Shown here: piece after piece, positions 24,745-33,663 of the stretch
How positions within the stretch are numbered: position 1 is the first letter of the stretch
Layout of the letters: every line of letters starts with the position of its first letter
NCBI RefSeq assembly: GCF_049348705.1
Contig: NZ_CP186485.1
Span: 1,860,001-1,924,000 of the forward strand
Origin: Paracoxiella cheracis
GTDB taxonomy: Bacteria; Pseudomonadota; Gammaproteobacteria; Coxiellales; Coxiellaceae
Length of the DNA stretch: 64,000 nucleotides
Direction: 5' to 3'
Notes under the pieces: generated by a model
Seen by the model: only the letters and a program-made list of their open reading frames with translations
Databases searched by the model: none
What the model was told of the DNA's origin: nothing
Program-made: the position numbers and the translations under genes

Positions 24745-25380
24745 GTGAAAGGAAAACACATCATACGTCGAAGTTTTATTGCCGGCTTACTTGTTTGGCT
24801 GCCGATCTTAGTCACTTATGTCATTATTAAATTCATCATTAATTTATTCGACGGCACGTTGTCGTTATTACCCCATCGGTTTCAACCCCAACAGCTATTC
24901 GGACACGACATTCCTGGCATAGGATTTTTGTTTACCATCATTGTTATCTTCTTGACGGGATTATTAATCGCGAATTTTATCGGGAATCGACTGGTCGAAG
25001 GCTGGGAAAAATTACTCGCAAAAATTCCACTGATTCGCAGCATTTATATGGCTGTAAAACAAGTCACACATGCATTTGTTCAACCCAAAGGTGAATCGTT
25101 CCGCAAAGTATTGCTCGTCGAATACCCTCGCAAAGGATTATGGAGCATTGGCTTTCAAACCGCGAGCCAATTTAAAGGCATACCCTTGGAGCATGAAATG
25201 CTCGCGGTATTTATACCCACTACCCCGAACCCTACGTCCGGCTTTCTGATCTTGGCGCCTAAAGAGGACACCATCGTGCTCTCCATGACAGTTGAAGAAG
25301 CGTTCAAGGTCATTATCTCACTCGGCGTGATGATGCCGAAACACGATATAAAACCTCCCGATATGCCAAGAAGAGAATAA
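24745..25380 (+). CDS. DUF502 family inner-membrane protein
   Basis: The 211-residue protein has two hydrophobic helices (about 9-35 and 55-82). Family motifs follow: GNRLVEGWEKLLAKIPLIRSIY and VFIPTTPNPTSGFLILAPKED. The function is unknown. It sits 2 bases after fmdB and upstream of aspS, a recurrent neighbourhood in gammaproteobacteria. Its start is GTG or the ATG-like first codon directly after AACGTGAAAGG, with GTG at 24745. Confidence 0.88.
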   Translation: MKGKHIIRRSFIAGLLVWLPILVTYVIIKFIINLFDGTLSLLPHRFQPQQLFGHDIPGIGFLFTIIVIFLTGLLIANFIGNRLVEGWEKLLAKIPLIRSIYMAVKQVTHAFVQPKGESFRKVLLVEYPRKGLWSIGFQTASQFKGIPLEHEMLAVFIPTTPNPTSGFLILAPKEDTIVLSMTVEEAFKVIISLGVMMPKHDIKPPDMPRRE

Positions 25381-25432
25381 TTCAAACGCAATGTGATATA
25401 ATTATAGTGTCGCCTAGTACCAGGGAACGTAA

Positions 25433-26197
25433 ATGGAGCGCACATTTCAACCGCAAAAGCGGACCTTTGCTATTTGGGAAACTATTGGCCAAGCCTGGGA
25501 TTTAGTCAGCGGCAGTAAATGGCCCATTTGGGCGATCGCAATTCTCATCGCTGTCGTCTCTTTTATTGTTCAAATTTTAATCAGTTATATCTTCCAAATA
25601 GACCCCCAAGATCCACCCGCCCTTTATCGCTATTTAATCATGCCCTGCATTAATAACATCATCATTGCCCCCTTCTTCGCAGGAGCGGTGATGGTCGGCA
25701 TACACCGCGCACGCAGTGAAAGTGTCACCGCACGCACAGGCTACCAATATTTTCGAAAAACAATTCCCGTGATGATCACTCTGTTTATCATCGCACTACT
25801 CGGAAACATCATCACCTATATCGTGCATTTAGACTCAATCGTCACTGCTGTGGGCGCATACTCAAATTGGTTAAATTTCATTGCCGGTGCTATTTCAGTT
25901 TTAGTTTACGTATTTTTATTGTTAGCTGTCCCACTCGTCGTCGACAAAAATTTAGCGCCTCTCACAGCACTAAAAATGTCGTTTACCATCATCAAGCATT
26001 GCTGGTTTAAAGTGCTCATCTTGCTGATCATCATTTATTTGTTTTTCCTCATCGCCATGATCCCATTTTTCGTGGGATCATTAATCCACCCCTATGCACG
26101 CATATTAGGCATCGTTATTTTAATCGCTGCACTTATTTGGCTAATACCTCTATTATTTTGCATCCAAGGCGTGCTTTATCATAAGTTAGTGGACTAG
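25433..26197 (+). CDS. Multi-pass membrane protein of unknown function
   Basis: The 254-residue protein has about six hydrophobic helices: roughly 33-55, 68-92, 112-132, 145-170, 192-213 and 222-245. An N-terminal WETIGQAWDLVSGSKWPIW and the pair IHRARSESVTARTGYQYF between helices resemble BPSS1780-like or DUF-type membrane proteins seen near aspS. No enzymatic motif is visible. It has its own upstream gap (52 bases) but the same direction as its neighbours. Confidence 0.75.
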   Translation: MERTFQPQKRTFAIWETIGQAWDLVSGSKWPIWAIAILIAVVSFIVQILISYIFQIDPQDPPALYRYLIMPCINNIIIAPFFAGAVMVGIHRARSESVTARTGYQYFRKTIPVMITLFIIALLGNIITYIVHLDSIVTAVGAYSNWLNFIAGAISVLVYVFLLLAVPLVVDKNLAPLTALKMSFTIIKHCWFKVLILLIIIYLFFLIAMIPFFVGSLIHPYARILGIVILIAALIWLIPLLFCIQGVLYHKLVD

Positions 26198-26298
26198 ATG
26201 GTGTCTACGCGCCCCCTGAATACCCAACACCATTTGTGGGCTACTGAAACGCATTTCAACTTGCTAACTCAGCGCACTCCAGTTAACATTCGTCTACC

Positions 26299-28071
26299 AT
26301 GCGCAGTCACTATGCTAATCAAATTAATAAGTCACTGATCGACAAAGAAATCTCTCTTTGTGGATGGGTGCACCGACGTCGCGATCACGGGGGTCTTATT
26401 TTTATCGACTTACGTGATCGCGGTGGGCTCGTGCAAGTAGTTTGTGACCCTGAAAACAAAACCTTATTTGATACGGCCGAAGGCCTGCGCAATGAATACG
26501 TCGTAAAAATCACAGGCAAAGTTCGCCACCGCCCGGAAGGAACAGTCAACGCTAACCTCGAATCCGGTGAAGTGGAAGTCGCTGCAACGCACATCGAACT
26601 CTTTAACAAATCAGCATCATTGCCTTTTAACATTGATGAATATCAAGAAGTTGGCGAAGAAGTTCGCCTTAAATATCGTTATCTCGACTTACGACGTCCG
26701 GAAATGGCAAAACGGCTCATCATGCGCGCTTACATCGTTCGCGCTATTCGCCACTTTTTAGATAAGTATGGCTTTCTCGATATCGAAACGCCGGTGCTCA
26801 CAAAATCCACCCCCGAGGGTGCACGCGATTATTTAGTCCCGAGCCGCACACATCCGGGTACCTTTTTTGCATTGCCGCAATCACCACAGATTTTTAAAGA
26901 ATTATTAATGGTCGCGGGTTTTGATCGCTACTATCAAATCGTTCGCTGTTTTCGCGATGAAGATTTACGCGCCGATCGCCAACCCGAATTTACACAGCTC
27001 GACTTAGAGATGGCGTTTGTCGAAGAAAAAGATATCCAAGATTTAATGGAAGAAATGATTCGCGAATTATTCGCGGCTTTTCTCGATGTAAAATTACCAA
27101 ATCCATTTCCACGCATGACTTATCAAGAAGTTATACAACGTTTTGGTACAGATCGGCCCGACTTACGAAACCCATTAGAATTAATCGACATCACCGATTT
27201 AATGAAAGACGTGAAATTTAAAGTCTTTCGTGACCCCGCCAACGATCTCCACGGTCGCGTGGCGGCACTACGACTGCCGCAAGGCGGCAAACTCAGCCGT
27301 AAAGAAATCGATGATTACACGAAATTTGTCGGTATTTACGGCGCAAAAGGTCTTGCATATATCAAGGTGAACGACCTTGCTCAAGGTATTGAAGGTTTAC
27401 AATCACCGATTTTAAAATTTTTGCCTGACCCGGTCGTTACCGATATTCTAAAACGCACTCATGCAGAAAATTGCGATATCATTTTCTTTGGTGCCGATAA
27501 AGCTCGCGTGGTAAATGAGGCACTAAGCGCCTTGCGTGACCGCCTATGCGCCGACAAACGTTTATATACAAGCACATGGGAGCCCTTATGGGTTGTCGAC
27601 TTCCCCATGTTTGAGCGCGAAGGCTCTGGCGATTCGCAAGCCTTACATCATCCTTTTACTTCACCCAAAGATCCGGATCCCGAAAAGCTCATTGCAAATC
27701 CGGGTGAATCACTTTCACGTGCCTACGACATGGTTCTGAATGGCAGTGAAATCGGCGGCGGCTCGATTCGTATCAACAAGCTCGATATGCAAAAAGCCGT
27801 GCTCGGCATTTTAGGCATGTCGCCTGAAGATGCTGACGAGCAATTCGGCCATCTACTAAAAGCACTTCAATTCGGCTGTCCACCGCTCGGAGGCATTGCC
27901 TTTGGTATCGATCGCCTCGCTGCGATCATGACGCACTCAACATCTATTCGCGATGTCATCGCGTTCCCCAAAACACAAACGGCACAATGTCCGCTTACCA
28001 ATGCGCCTTCAAGTGTCGACACCAAACAGTTGGATACGCTGGGCTTGAAAGTGAGCAAGCATCGGAAGTAA
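26299..28071 (+). CDS. aspS: Aspartyl-tRNA synthetase
   Basis: Charges tRNA-Asp in the cytoplasm. The 590-residue protein has the OB-fold anticodon-binding domain (GWVHRRRDHGGLIFIDLRDR, residues 20-40), class II motif 2 (YYQIVRCFRDEDLRADRQPEFTQ read in parts, about 212-234), the bacterial GAD insertion (about 290-420) and motif 3 GGIAFGIDRLAAI (about 532-544). The length is normal for the bacterial type. The start is MRSHYANQIN. In relatives yebC-ruvC-ruvA-ruvB follow directly; here a reverse-strand ATPase gene intervenes. Confidence 0.96.
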   Translation: MRSHYANQINKSLIDKEISLCGWVHRRRDHGGLIFIDLRDRGGLVQVVCDPENKTLFDTAEGLRNEYVVKITGKVRHRPEGTVNANLESGEVEVAATHIELFNKSASLPFNIDEYQEVGEEVRLKYRYLDLRRPEMAKRLIMRAYIVRAIRHFLDKYGFLDIETPVLTKSTPEGARDYLVPSRTHPGTFFALPQSPQIFKELLMVAGFDRYYQIVRCFRDEDLRADRQPEFTQLDLEMAFVEEKDIQDLMEEMIRELFAAFLDVKLPNPFPRMTYQEVIQRFGTDRPDLRNPLELIDITDLMKDVKFKVFRDPANDLHGRVAALRLPQGGKLSRKEIDDYTKFVGIYGAKGLAYIKVNDLAQGIEGLQSPILKFLPDPVVTDILKRTHAENCDIIFFGADKARVVNEALSALRDRLCADKRLYTSTWEPLWVVDFPMFEREGSGDSQALHHPFTSPKDPDPEKLIANPGESLSRAYDMVLNGSEIGGGSIRINKLDMQKAVLGILGMSPEDADEQFGHLLKALQFGCPPLGGIAFGIDRLAAIMTHSTSIRDVIAFPKTQTAQCPLTNAPSSVDTKQLDTLGLKVSKHRK

Positions 28072-28083
28072 ATTGTCCAAAAT

Positions 28084-29220
28084 CTACAAACTTCCTTCCC
28101 ATAATAATTCTAAAAATTGCTTCCAAGGCATAACTTGGATGCCACTGACAGTTCGAGCCGTTTTTTCAAGACAAACTAAAAAATAATGTTTCAATTTTTT
28201 TTCTTCTTGTAACGCTTTTAAGTTTTTTAAATCTTGATAGCTTATTTTTTCACTTCCCTTTACTTCAATAGCTATCTCATCTGCTAAAATAAAATCTACC
28301 TCATACCCTGACGTTGATCGCCAATAGTTTAATGGGCCAGCTTGACAATAATCAACGTAGCACTTCAATTCATGAAAAATATAACTTTCCAGTGCCTCAC
28401 CAAATTCTGGCGATTTAACACGAATAAGAGAACGATTTTGCAACATACGTGTAACACCCATATCAAACAGATAATATTTGGATGTTGTAATCGGTTTTCG
28501 TCGTTTTGACTTACCCCATGCCGGTAACTCTTCTGCAATTAAAGTATCTTTTAAAATTTCAACATATTCTTGGATCGTACTTCTTGCCACTTGTGCATCA
28601 TTTGCTATTTTAGTGTAATTCATTAACCGAGCATTGCACCAAGCAGCCACCTCTAAAAAACGACTAAAGGCAGGAATATTACGAACTAACCCCTCAGCAG
28701 CAATTTCTTCTTTCAAATAAAGGCCAATGTAAGATGCCAAATCTTCTTCCGGTGCATCAGAAAAATAAATAGAGGGTAGAAGCCCATAGTTGATTGCACG
28801 TTCCAAATTAAACTGTTTGCCTAGCTCACAAAAACTTAATGGATGAAGATGCCTAACCCGTGCACGTCCACCAAGCAAATTGACACCAGTGCGTCGAAGC
28901 TTTCTAGCACTAGAGCCAGTCAGCAAAAAATGCACCCCCTTTGATTCAATCAGTGCATGCACTTCATTCAATAAAATAGGTAACCGCTGTATTTCGTCAA
29001 TAATGATGATTTTGTCTTTTGCTGTATATTCTTCTCGAAGCCGCTCGGGTGCACGACTCAATTTTAAAAAGGTATCTGTCTCAAGAAGATTATAAGTTCG
29101 ATATTTACCTAAAAGGTGCTCAACTAATGAGGATTTTCCTGTTTGGCGAGGCCCAAACAGGAAACAGGACTTTTGTTTTAATACCTTGAGGATATCAAGC
29201 CTTCTTGAAATATATCGCAT
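28084..29220 (-). CDS. AAA-type ATPase with DUF4143 domain, inserted between aspS and yebC
   Basis: The start is taken as MRYISRRLDILK (29220), preceded by GGTGGAGTTGG; the frame is open 28 codons further upstream through a palindrome. Walker A is FGPRQTGKSS (about 22-31) and Walker B KIIIIDEIQRLP (about 69-80), with sensor FLLTGSSARK. The C-terminal part has the DUF4143 winged helix (VARSTIQEYVEIL) and a nuclease-like core (SGYEVDFILADEIAIEVKGS). The role of the family is not established. It interrupts a conserved gene order on the opposite strand, so it was probably acquired. Confidence 0.85.
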   Translation of the reverse strand: MRYISRRLDILKVLKQKSCFLFGPRQTGKSSLVEHLLGKYRTYNLLETDTFLKLSRAPERLREEYTAKDKIIIIDEIQRLPILLNEVHALIESKGVHFLLTGSSARKLRRTGVNLLGGRARVRHLHPLSFCELGKQFNLERAINYGLLPSIYFSDAPEEDLASYIGLYLKEEIAAEGLVRNIPAFSRFLEVAAWCNARLMNYTKIANDAQVARSTIQEYVEILKDTLIAEELPAWGKSKRRKPITTSKYYLFDMGVTRMLQNRSLIRVKSPEFGEALESYIFHELKCYVDYCQAGPLNYWRSTSGYEVDFILADEIAIEVKGSEKISYQDLKNLKALQEEKKLKHYFLVCLEKTARTVSGIQVMPWKQFLELLWEGSL

Positions 29221-29233
29221 AATGCCAACTCCA

Positions 29234-29259
29234 CCGGCATTTATCATAATAAATGCCGG
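29234..29259. promoter_or_regulatory. Perfect palindrome just upstream of the DUF4143 ATPase start
   Basis: CCGGCATTTAT and ATAAATGCCGG form a perfect 11-bp inverted repeat around CATA, 13 bases from the start codon at 29220. The position suits an operator or a translation-blocking hairpin. No binding protein can be named. Confidence 0.5.
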
Positions 29260-29418
29260 AATACTTGTCAATTTGAATTTTAGCGTGGGCAACACTATAC
29301 CCAAAGCGTTTAGTATTTAGATGTTCATAATAAACTTTCGTGAATGGTATATAAGCTCTAAAATCCAAAACCTATGTTATGATATCGGCGTATTAACTAA
29401 ACTCAAAAGAGCATTAAC

Positions 29419-30156
29419 ATGGCTGGACATAGTAAATGGGCAAATATTAAACACTCTAAGGCTCGAGTGGATGCCAAACGTGGCAAAATCTTCACTAAAC
29501 TGATTCGCGAAATTACCGTTTCTGCCCGCATTGGCGGCGGCGACCCGGATGCTAATCCACGCTTGCGCACGGCAGTCGACAAGGCGCTCGGCAATAACAT
29601 GCCAAAGGACACTATTCAGCGCGCCATCAAACGCGGCGCCGGTGGCGGCGATGAGGGCAATTTAGATGAAGTACGCTACGAAGGTTATGGGCCGAGTGGT
29701 GTTGCCGTCATGGTCGAATGTTTAACCGATAACAAAAATCGCACCGTCGCTGAAGTGCGCCATGCCTTTACAAAATGTGGTGGCAACCTCGGCACAGATG
29801 GTTCCGTTGCGTATCTCTTTACAAAAACAGGGTTAATCACATTTACAGCCGGGAGCAACGAAGAAAAAATAATGGAAATCGCACTAGAATCAGGTGCCGA
29901 TGACGTCACAACTAACGACGATGGCACTATCGATGTCACAACATCGGCTGAAAACTTTGAAACAGCTCGCGATGCAATGGCTGCTGCAGGTCTCAAACCC
30001 GAACATGCCGAAGTCACGCTGCTTGCCTCCAATGAAATTTCATTGGATAAAGACACCGCCGAACAAATGATTCGCTTAACGGACATGTTAGAAGATTTAG
30101 ACGATGTGCAAAACGTTTATTCGAATGCAAATTATCCAGAAGAGGTACTGGGATAA
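29419..30156 (+). CDS. yebC: YebC/PmpR-type protein
   Basis: The 245-residue protein begins MAGHSKWANIKHSKARVDAK, the family signature, and contains YEGYGPSGVAVMVECLTDNKNRT and VRHAFTKCGGNLGTDGSVAY. Members act as transcriptional regulators or in relieving ribosome stalling; which applies here cannot be told. It leads the ruvCAB cluster, 26 bases before ruvC. A TATGTTATGATATCGG region upstream (about 29370) could hold its promoter. Confidence 0.95.
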   Translation: MAGHSKWANIKHSKARVDAKRGKIFTKLIREITVSARIGGGDPDANPRLRTAVDKALGNNMPKDTIQRAIKRGAGGGDEGNLDEVRYEGYGPSGVAVMVECLTDNKNRTVAEVRHAFTKCGGNLGTDGSVAYLFTKTGLITFTAGSNEEKIMEIALESGADDVTTNDDGTIDVTTSAENFETARDAMAAAGLKPEHAEVTLLASNEISLDKDTAEQMIRLTDMLEDLDDVQNVYSNANYPEEVLG

Positions 30157-30182
30157 CGGAATTTCATTAACAAGGATATCCC

Positions 30183-30710
30183 ATGAAGCATCCAAAACAA
30201 ATCATTCTCGGCATCGACCCAGGATCGCGTTGCACCGGCTATGGTATCATTTGGACTGAAGGTTCAAACTATGGCTGCATTACTCACGGATACATTCGCA
30301 CAAAAAGCACCGAAGTGAATCAACGGCTACAACAAATTCAACAAGGACTTCTCGATGTGATCACGACACATTGCCCGAATGAAGCGGCGATCGAACAAAT
30401 ATTCACGCTACGCAACCCAAACTCAGCCCTAAAGCTAGGGCAAGCGCGCGGTGCAGCACTTGCCGCAACCGCCGCTCAAAACCTCCCGACGGCAGAATAC
30501 AGCGCACGAAAAATAAAACTCGCCGTGGTCGGCTATGGTGCCGCCACAAAAACACAAGTGCAGCATATGGTAAGCGTGTTATTAAAACTGAAAACTCCAC
30601 CTCAAGCCGATGCCGCCGATGCACTTGCTATCGCAATTTGTCATGCAAATACCAGCCGCTATCAACAACACATCAATCGTGCGAAAATTATGGCGGGAGC
30701 AAAAACATGA
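30183..30710 (+). CDS. ruvC: Holliday junction resolvase RuvC
   Basis: The 175-residue endonuclease cuts Holliday junctions together with RuvAB. The four acidic metal ligands fit GIDPGSRCTG (Asp, about 11), AIEQIF (Glu, about 69) and QADAADALAIAICH (Asp pair, about 140-143). The length is normal. The stop overlaps the ruvA start as ATGA. Confidence 0.96.
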   Translation: MKHPKQIILGIDPGSRCTGYGIIWTEGSNYGCITHGYIRTKSTEVNQRLQQIQQGLLDVITTHCPNEAAIEQIFTLRNPNSALKLGQARGAALAATAAQNLPTAEYSARKIKLAVVGYGAATKTQVQHMVSVLLKLKTPPQADAADALAIAICHANTSRYQQHINRAKIMAGAKT

Positions 30711-31321
30711 TTGGACGCATCCGTGGACTCATTATCGAAAAACAACCGCCGCATTTATTGTTAGAAGTTGGCGGACTCGCGTATGAAGTCTCGGCACCAA
30801 TGACAACGTTTTACCACCTTCCCGGCTTACAACAAGAAGTCACGCTATACACGCATCTCGTTATTCGCGAAGACGCACATCAACTATTTGGATTTTATAA
30901 TGAAAGAGACCGCAAACTATTTCGTTCTCTCATCAAAGTAAACGGTGTTGGCCCGAAACTCGCACTCACAATCTTATCGGGAATTGAGCCCGATTATTTT
31001 GTACAATGCGTTTTAAATAACGATGCTAGCACACTCACCGGTATTCCTGGCATCGGCAAAAAAACTGCTGAACGTTTAATCATGGAAACCAAAGATGCGA
31101 TGGCCGATTGGGACAATGACATTTCGTCTGAAAAAATCGACGGACACGCTGCAACTTCACAAGCGAATCAAAACATTCAAGATGCCATTAGCGCTTTAAT
31201 CGCGTTAGGCTATAAACCCAATGAAGCAAAACGGTCGGTGATGCAAATTCATCACGCAGATTATTCGAGTGAAGATATAATCCGTTTAGCACTCAAACAC
31301 ATGCTTGCAGGGGATAAATAA
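30707..31321 (+). CDS. ruvA: Holliday junction DNA helicase subunit RuvA
   Basis: The start MIGRIRGLII overlaps the ruvC stop by 4 bases. The 204-residue protein has the N-terminal OB fold (LLLEVGGLAYEVSAP), tandem helix-hairpin-helix motifs VNGVGPKLALTIL and IPGIGKKTAERLI (about 72-125) and the C-terminal RuvB-binding three-helix domain (about 158-204). RuvA loads RuvB at four-way junctions. Confidence 0.96.
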   Translation: MIGRIRGLIIEKQPPHLLLEVGGLAYEVSAPMTTFYHLPGLQQEVTLYTHLVIREDAHQLFGFYNERDRKLFRSLIKVNGVGPKLALTILSGIEPDYFVQCVLNNDASTLTGIPGIGKKTAERLIMETKDAMADWDNDISSEKIDGHAATSQANQNIQDAISALIALGYKPNEAKRSVMQIHHADYSSEDIIRLALKHMLAGDK

Positions 31322-32355
31322 TGGAACGCGTGGTAGACGCCAATAGCGACATAGATGAAAGAGCTGTTGAATCTTCTATTCGACCTCACTGTCTTAAAGA
31401 CTATGTCGGCCAACAGCCTGTACGCGAACAAATGGACATCTTTATTAGTGCTGCCTTGAGTCGCAACGAAGCTCTCGATCATGTTTTAATTTTCGGCCCA
31501 CCGGGTCTCGGAAAAACCACGTTAGCCCATATTATTGCGCACGAAATGCAGGCCGGGCTCAAACAAACCTCGGGCCCTGCACTTGAAAAAGCCGGTGATT
31601 TAGCTGCTTTATTAACAAATTTAGAACCAAAAGACGTTTTATTCATCGATGAAATACATCGCTTGAGCCCAGTCATCGAAGAAATACTCTATCCTGCCAT
31701 GGAAGATTTTCAATTGGATATTATTATTGGCGAAGGCCCTGCCGCTCGCTCTATTAAATTGGATATTCCACCATTTACATTAGTGGGTGCAACGACACGC
31801 GCCGGATTATTAACCTCACCACTGCGCGATCGCTTCGGCATTGTGCAGCGCTTAGAATTTTATGGCATCGATGATCTGATTCGAATTGTTAATCGTTCGG
31901 CTCGCATTTTGGGTGCACAAATTGATGATAACGGAGCCCATGAAGTCGCCAATCGCTCACGCGGCACACCGCGCATCGCGAACCGTTTGCTACGACGAGT
32001 ACGCGATTATGCGGAAGTAAAAGGAGACGGCTTAATTAACGGTGATATTGCAAAGGCCGCACTCGATTTATTAAAAGTCGATAAACGCGGTTTCGATGTC
32101 ATGGATCGAAAATTACTACAAACGTTAATCGACAAATTTCAAGGCGGCCCAGTCGGTATCGACAGTTTGGCTGCCGCCATCAGTGAAGAGCGCGGCACTA
32201 TCGAAGATGTCATCGAGCCCTATCTGATTCAAGAGGGATTTATCATGCGCACCCCACGCGGTCGCATTGCGACGCATCATGCCTATAAACACTTTGGTCT
32301 TTCAACACCACCCGGAAAAAGCCCGCAAAGTAACTTGGACCTGACCGAATCCTGA
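31321..32355 (+). CDS. ruvB: Holliday junction branch-migration ATPase RuvB
   Basis: The 344-residue AAA+ motor has Walker A GPPGLGKTTLAHI (about 61-73), Walker B LFIDEIHRL (about 114-122), sensor 1 LVGATTRAG and the arginine-finger region RDRFGIVQRLEFY. The C-terminal winged helix contains RTPRGR. ATG overlaps the last base of ruvA. The product drives branch migration during recombination and repair of stalled forks. Confidence 0.97.
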   Translation: MERVVDANSDIDERAVESSIRPHCLKDYVGQQPVREQMDIFISAALSRNEALDHVLIFGPPGLGKTTLAHIIAHEMQAGLKQTSGPALEKAGDLAALLTNLEPKDVLFIDEIHRLSPVIEEILYPAMEDFQLDIIIGEGPAARSIKLDIPPFTLVGATTRAGLLTSPLRDRFGIVQRLEFYGIDDLIRIVNRSARILGAQIDDNGAHEVANRSRGTPRIANRLLRRVRDYAEVKGDGLINGDIAKAALDLLKVDKRGFDVMDRKLLQTLIDKFQGGPVGIDSLAAAISEERGTIEDVIEPYLIQEGFIMRTPRGRIATHHAYKHFGLSTPPGKSPQSNLDLTES

Positions 32356-32395
32356 CGACATCCCTTTCTCATTCATGTTAAAATTGCTGGAGAAA

Positions 32396-32454
32396 CAGCT
32401 AAGGATAGCGATTCCCGAAAAACAGTAACCCCAAACGCGACTAGCAAGCAATTG
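32396..32454. repeat. Dispersed palindromic repeat, copy C (one arm only)
   Basis: The sequence GCGATTCCCGAAAAACAGTA and following CCCC...GCAAGCAATTG match the right half of copy B. The left arm is absent. It lies between ruvB and tolQ and may carry or displace the tolQ promoter region. Confidence 0.7.
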
Positions 32455-32484
32455 TGAAATTATTACTATGGAGATTTTAATAAT

Positions 32485-33159
32485 ATGACCAGCGCACCTT
32501 CTCTTTGGAGCTTCATTATCAACGCAGGCTTTGTAGTTAAAGTCGTCATTATGATTTTACTACTTGCATCCGTTGCCTCTTGGACCATCATCATTCAGCG
32601 CGTTTTTTTACTCAAGCGCACTCGACGTGCCGCAAAAAAATTCGAACAACGTTTTTGGTCAGGCATTGAATTAACAGCACTGTTTGAAGAAATCTCTGCA
32701 CACCCGGAAAAACTATCCGGACTCAATACTATTTTTCATGCGGGATTTGCCGAATACACGCGGCTAAAAGAAAAACCCGGCACGAAACCCGAGGCAATCA
32801 TTGAAGCCACGCAACGTGCCATGCGCGTTGCGCAGTCTCGTGAAACGGAAAACTTAGAACGAAACCTTGCGTTCTTAGCAACTGTCGGATCGACCAGTCC
32901 GTACGTCGGATTATTTGGCACAGTGTGGGGCATCATGACATCTTTTCGTGCATTAGGTACTGTCCAACAAGCAACAATTGCAATGGTCGCCCCCGGTATT
33001 TCCGAAGCATTGATTGCAACCGCGATTGGCTTATTCGCTGCGATTCCCGCAGTGGTTGCTTATAATCGTTTTTCCAATGAATTAGATCGCATTTCACAAA
33101 ACTACGAAACGTTCCAAGAAGAGTTTTCAAATATACTAAATCGTGAGGTGTATGGTTAA
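32485..33159 (+). CDS. tolQ: Tol-Pal system inner-membrane subunit TolQ
   Basis: The 224-residue MotA/TolQ/ExbB-type proton-channel subunit has three hydrophobic helices (about 14-36, 130-152, 165-190). The third-helix motif is PGISEALIATAIGLFAAIPAVVAYN. With TolR it energises outer-membrane constriction at division. It follows ruvB with a repeat between them. ybgC, which often precedes tolQ, is absent. Confidence 0.95.
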   Translation: MTSAPSLWSFIINAGFVVKVVIMILLLASVASWTIIIQRVFLLKRTRRAAKKFEQRFWSGIELTALFEEISAHPEKLSGLNTIFHAGFAEYTRLKEKPGTKPEAIIEATQRAMRVAQSRETENLERNLAFLATVGSTSPYVGLFGTVWGIMTSFRALGTVQQATIAMVAPGISEALIATAIGLFAAIPAVVAYNRFSNELDRISQNYETFQEEFSNILNREVYG

Positions 33160-33221
33160 TTGTAGTATTTCAATTTACAAGCCGAGAAGTTACAGAAAAA
33201 ATCATCGTTTGAGAGGTTATT

Positions 33222-33662
33222 GTGAAGAGAATAGCAAGAACACGAAAAAAACCCCTTGCTGAAATTAACGTGGTACCCTACATCGACGTGATGCTGGTGT
33301 TGCTCGTCATTTTTATGATTACAGCGCCGCTACTCATGCAGGGAGTCAATGTACAATTGCCACAGGCAGCCGCTAAATCACTGGCTCCAGATAACATGCC
33401 GATCGTTGTCAGTGTCGATCGCCAAGGCAATTATTTTTTAAATACCTCAGAGCACCCCGAGCAACCCATTGCACCACAAAACTTAATTAACGAAGTAGCG
33501 GCCACGTTGCAACTTGCAAAACAACGGCATCAACAACGCGACGTTTATGTTAAAGGCGATCGTGACGTGGATTACGGTAAAGTGGTGCAAGCCATGGTGT
33601 TACTGCAACACGCGGGCGCTGCGAGTGTCGGTTTAATGACTCAAGACCCCAACGACAAATAA
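33222..33662 (+). CDS. tolR: Tol-Pal system subunit TolR
   Basis: The 146-residue ExbD-type protein starts with a basic stretch (KRIARTRKKPLAEINVVPYI). A single helix follows, with the proton-relay aspartate in YIDVMLVLLVIFMITAPLL. The rest is the periplasmic domain. It lies 62 bases after tolQ. tolA, tolB and pal, which usually follow, are not present downstream: a convergent gene comes next after one base. Confidence 0.94.
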   Translation: MKRIARTRKKPLAEINVVPYIDVMLVLLVIFMITAPLLMQGVNVQLPQAAAKSLAPDNMPIVVSVDRQGNYFLNTSEHPEQPIAPQNLINEVAATLQLAKQRHQQRDVYVKGDRDVDYGKVVQAMVLLQHAGAASVGLMTQDPNDK

Positions 33663-33663
33663 C

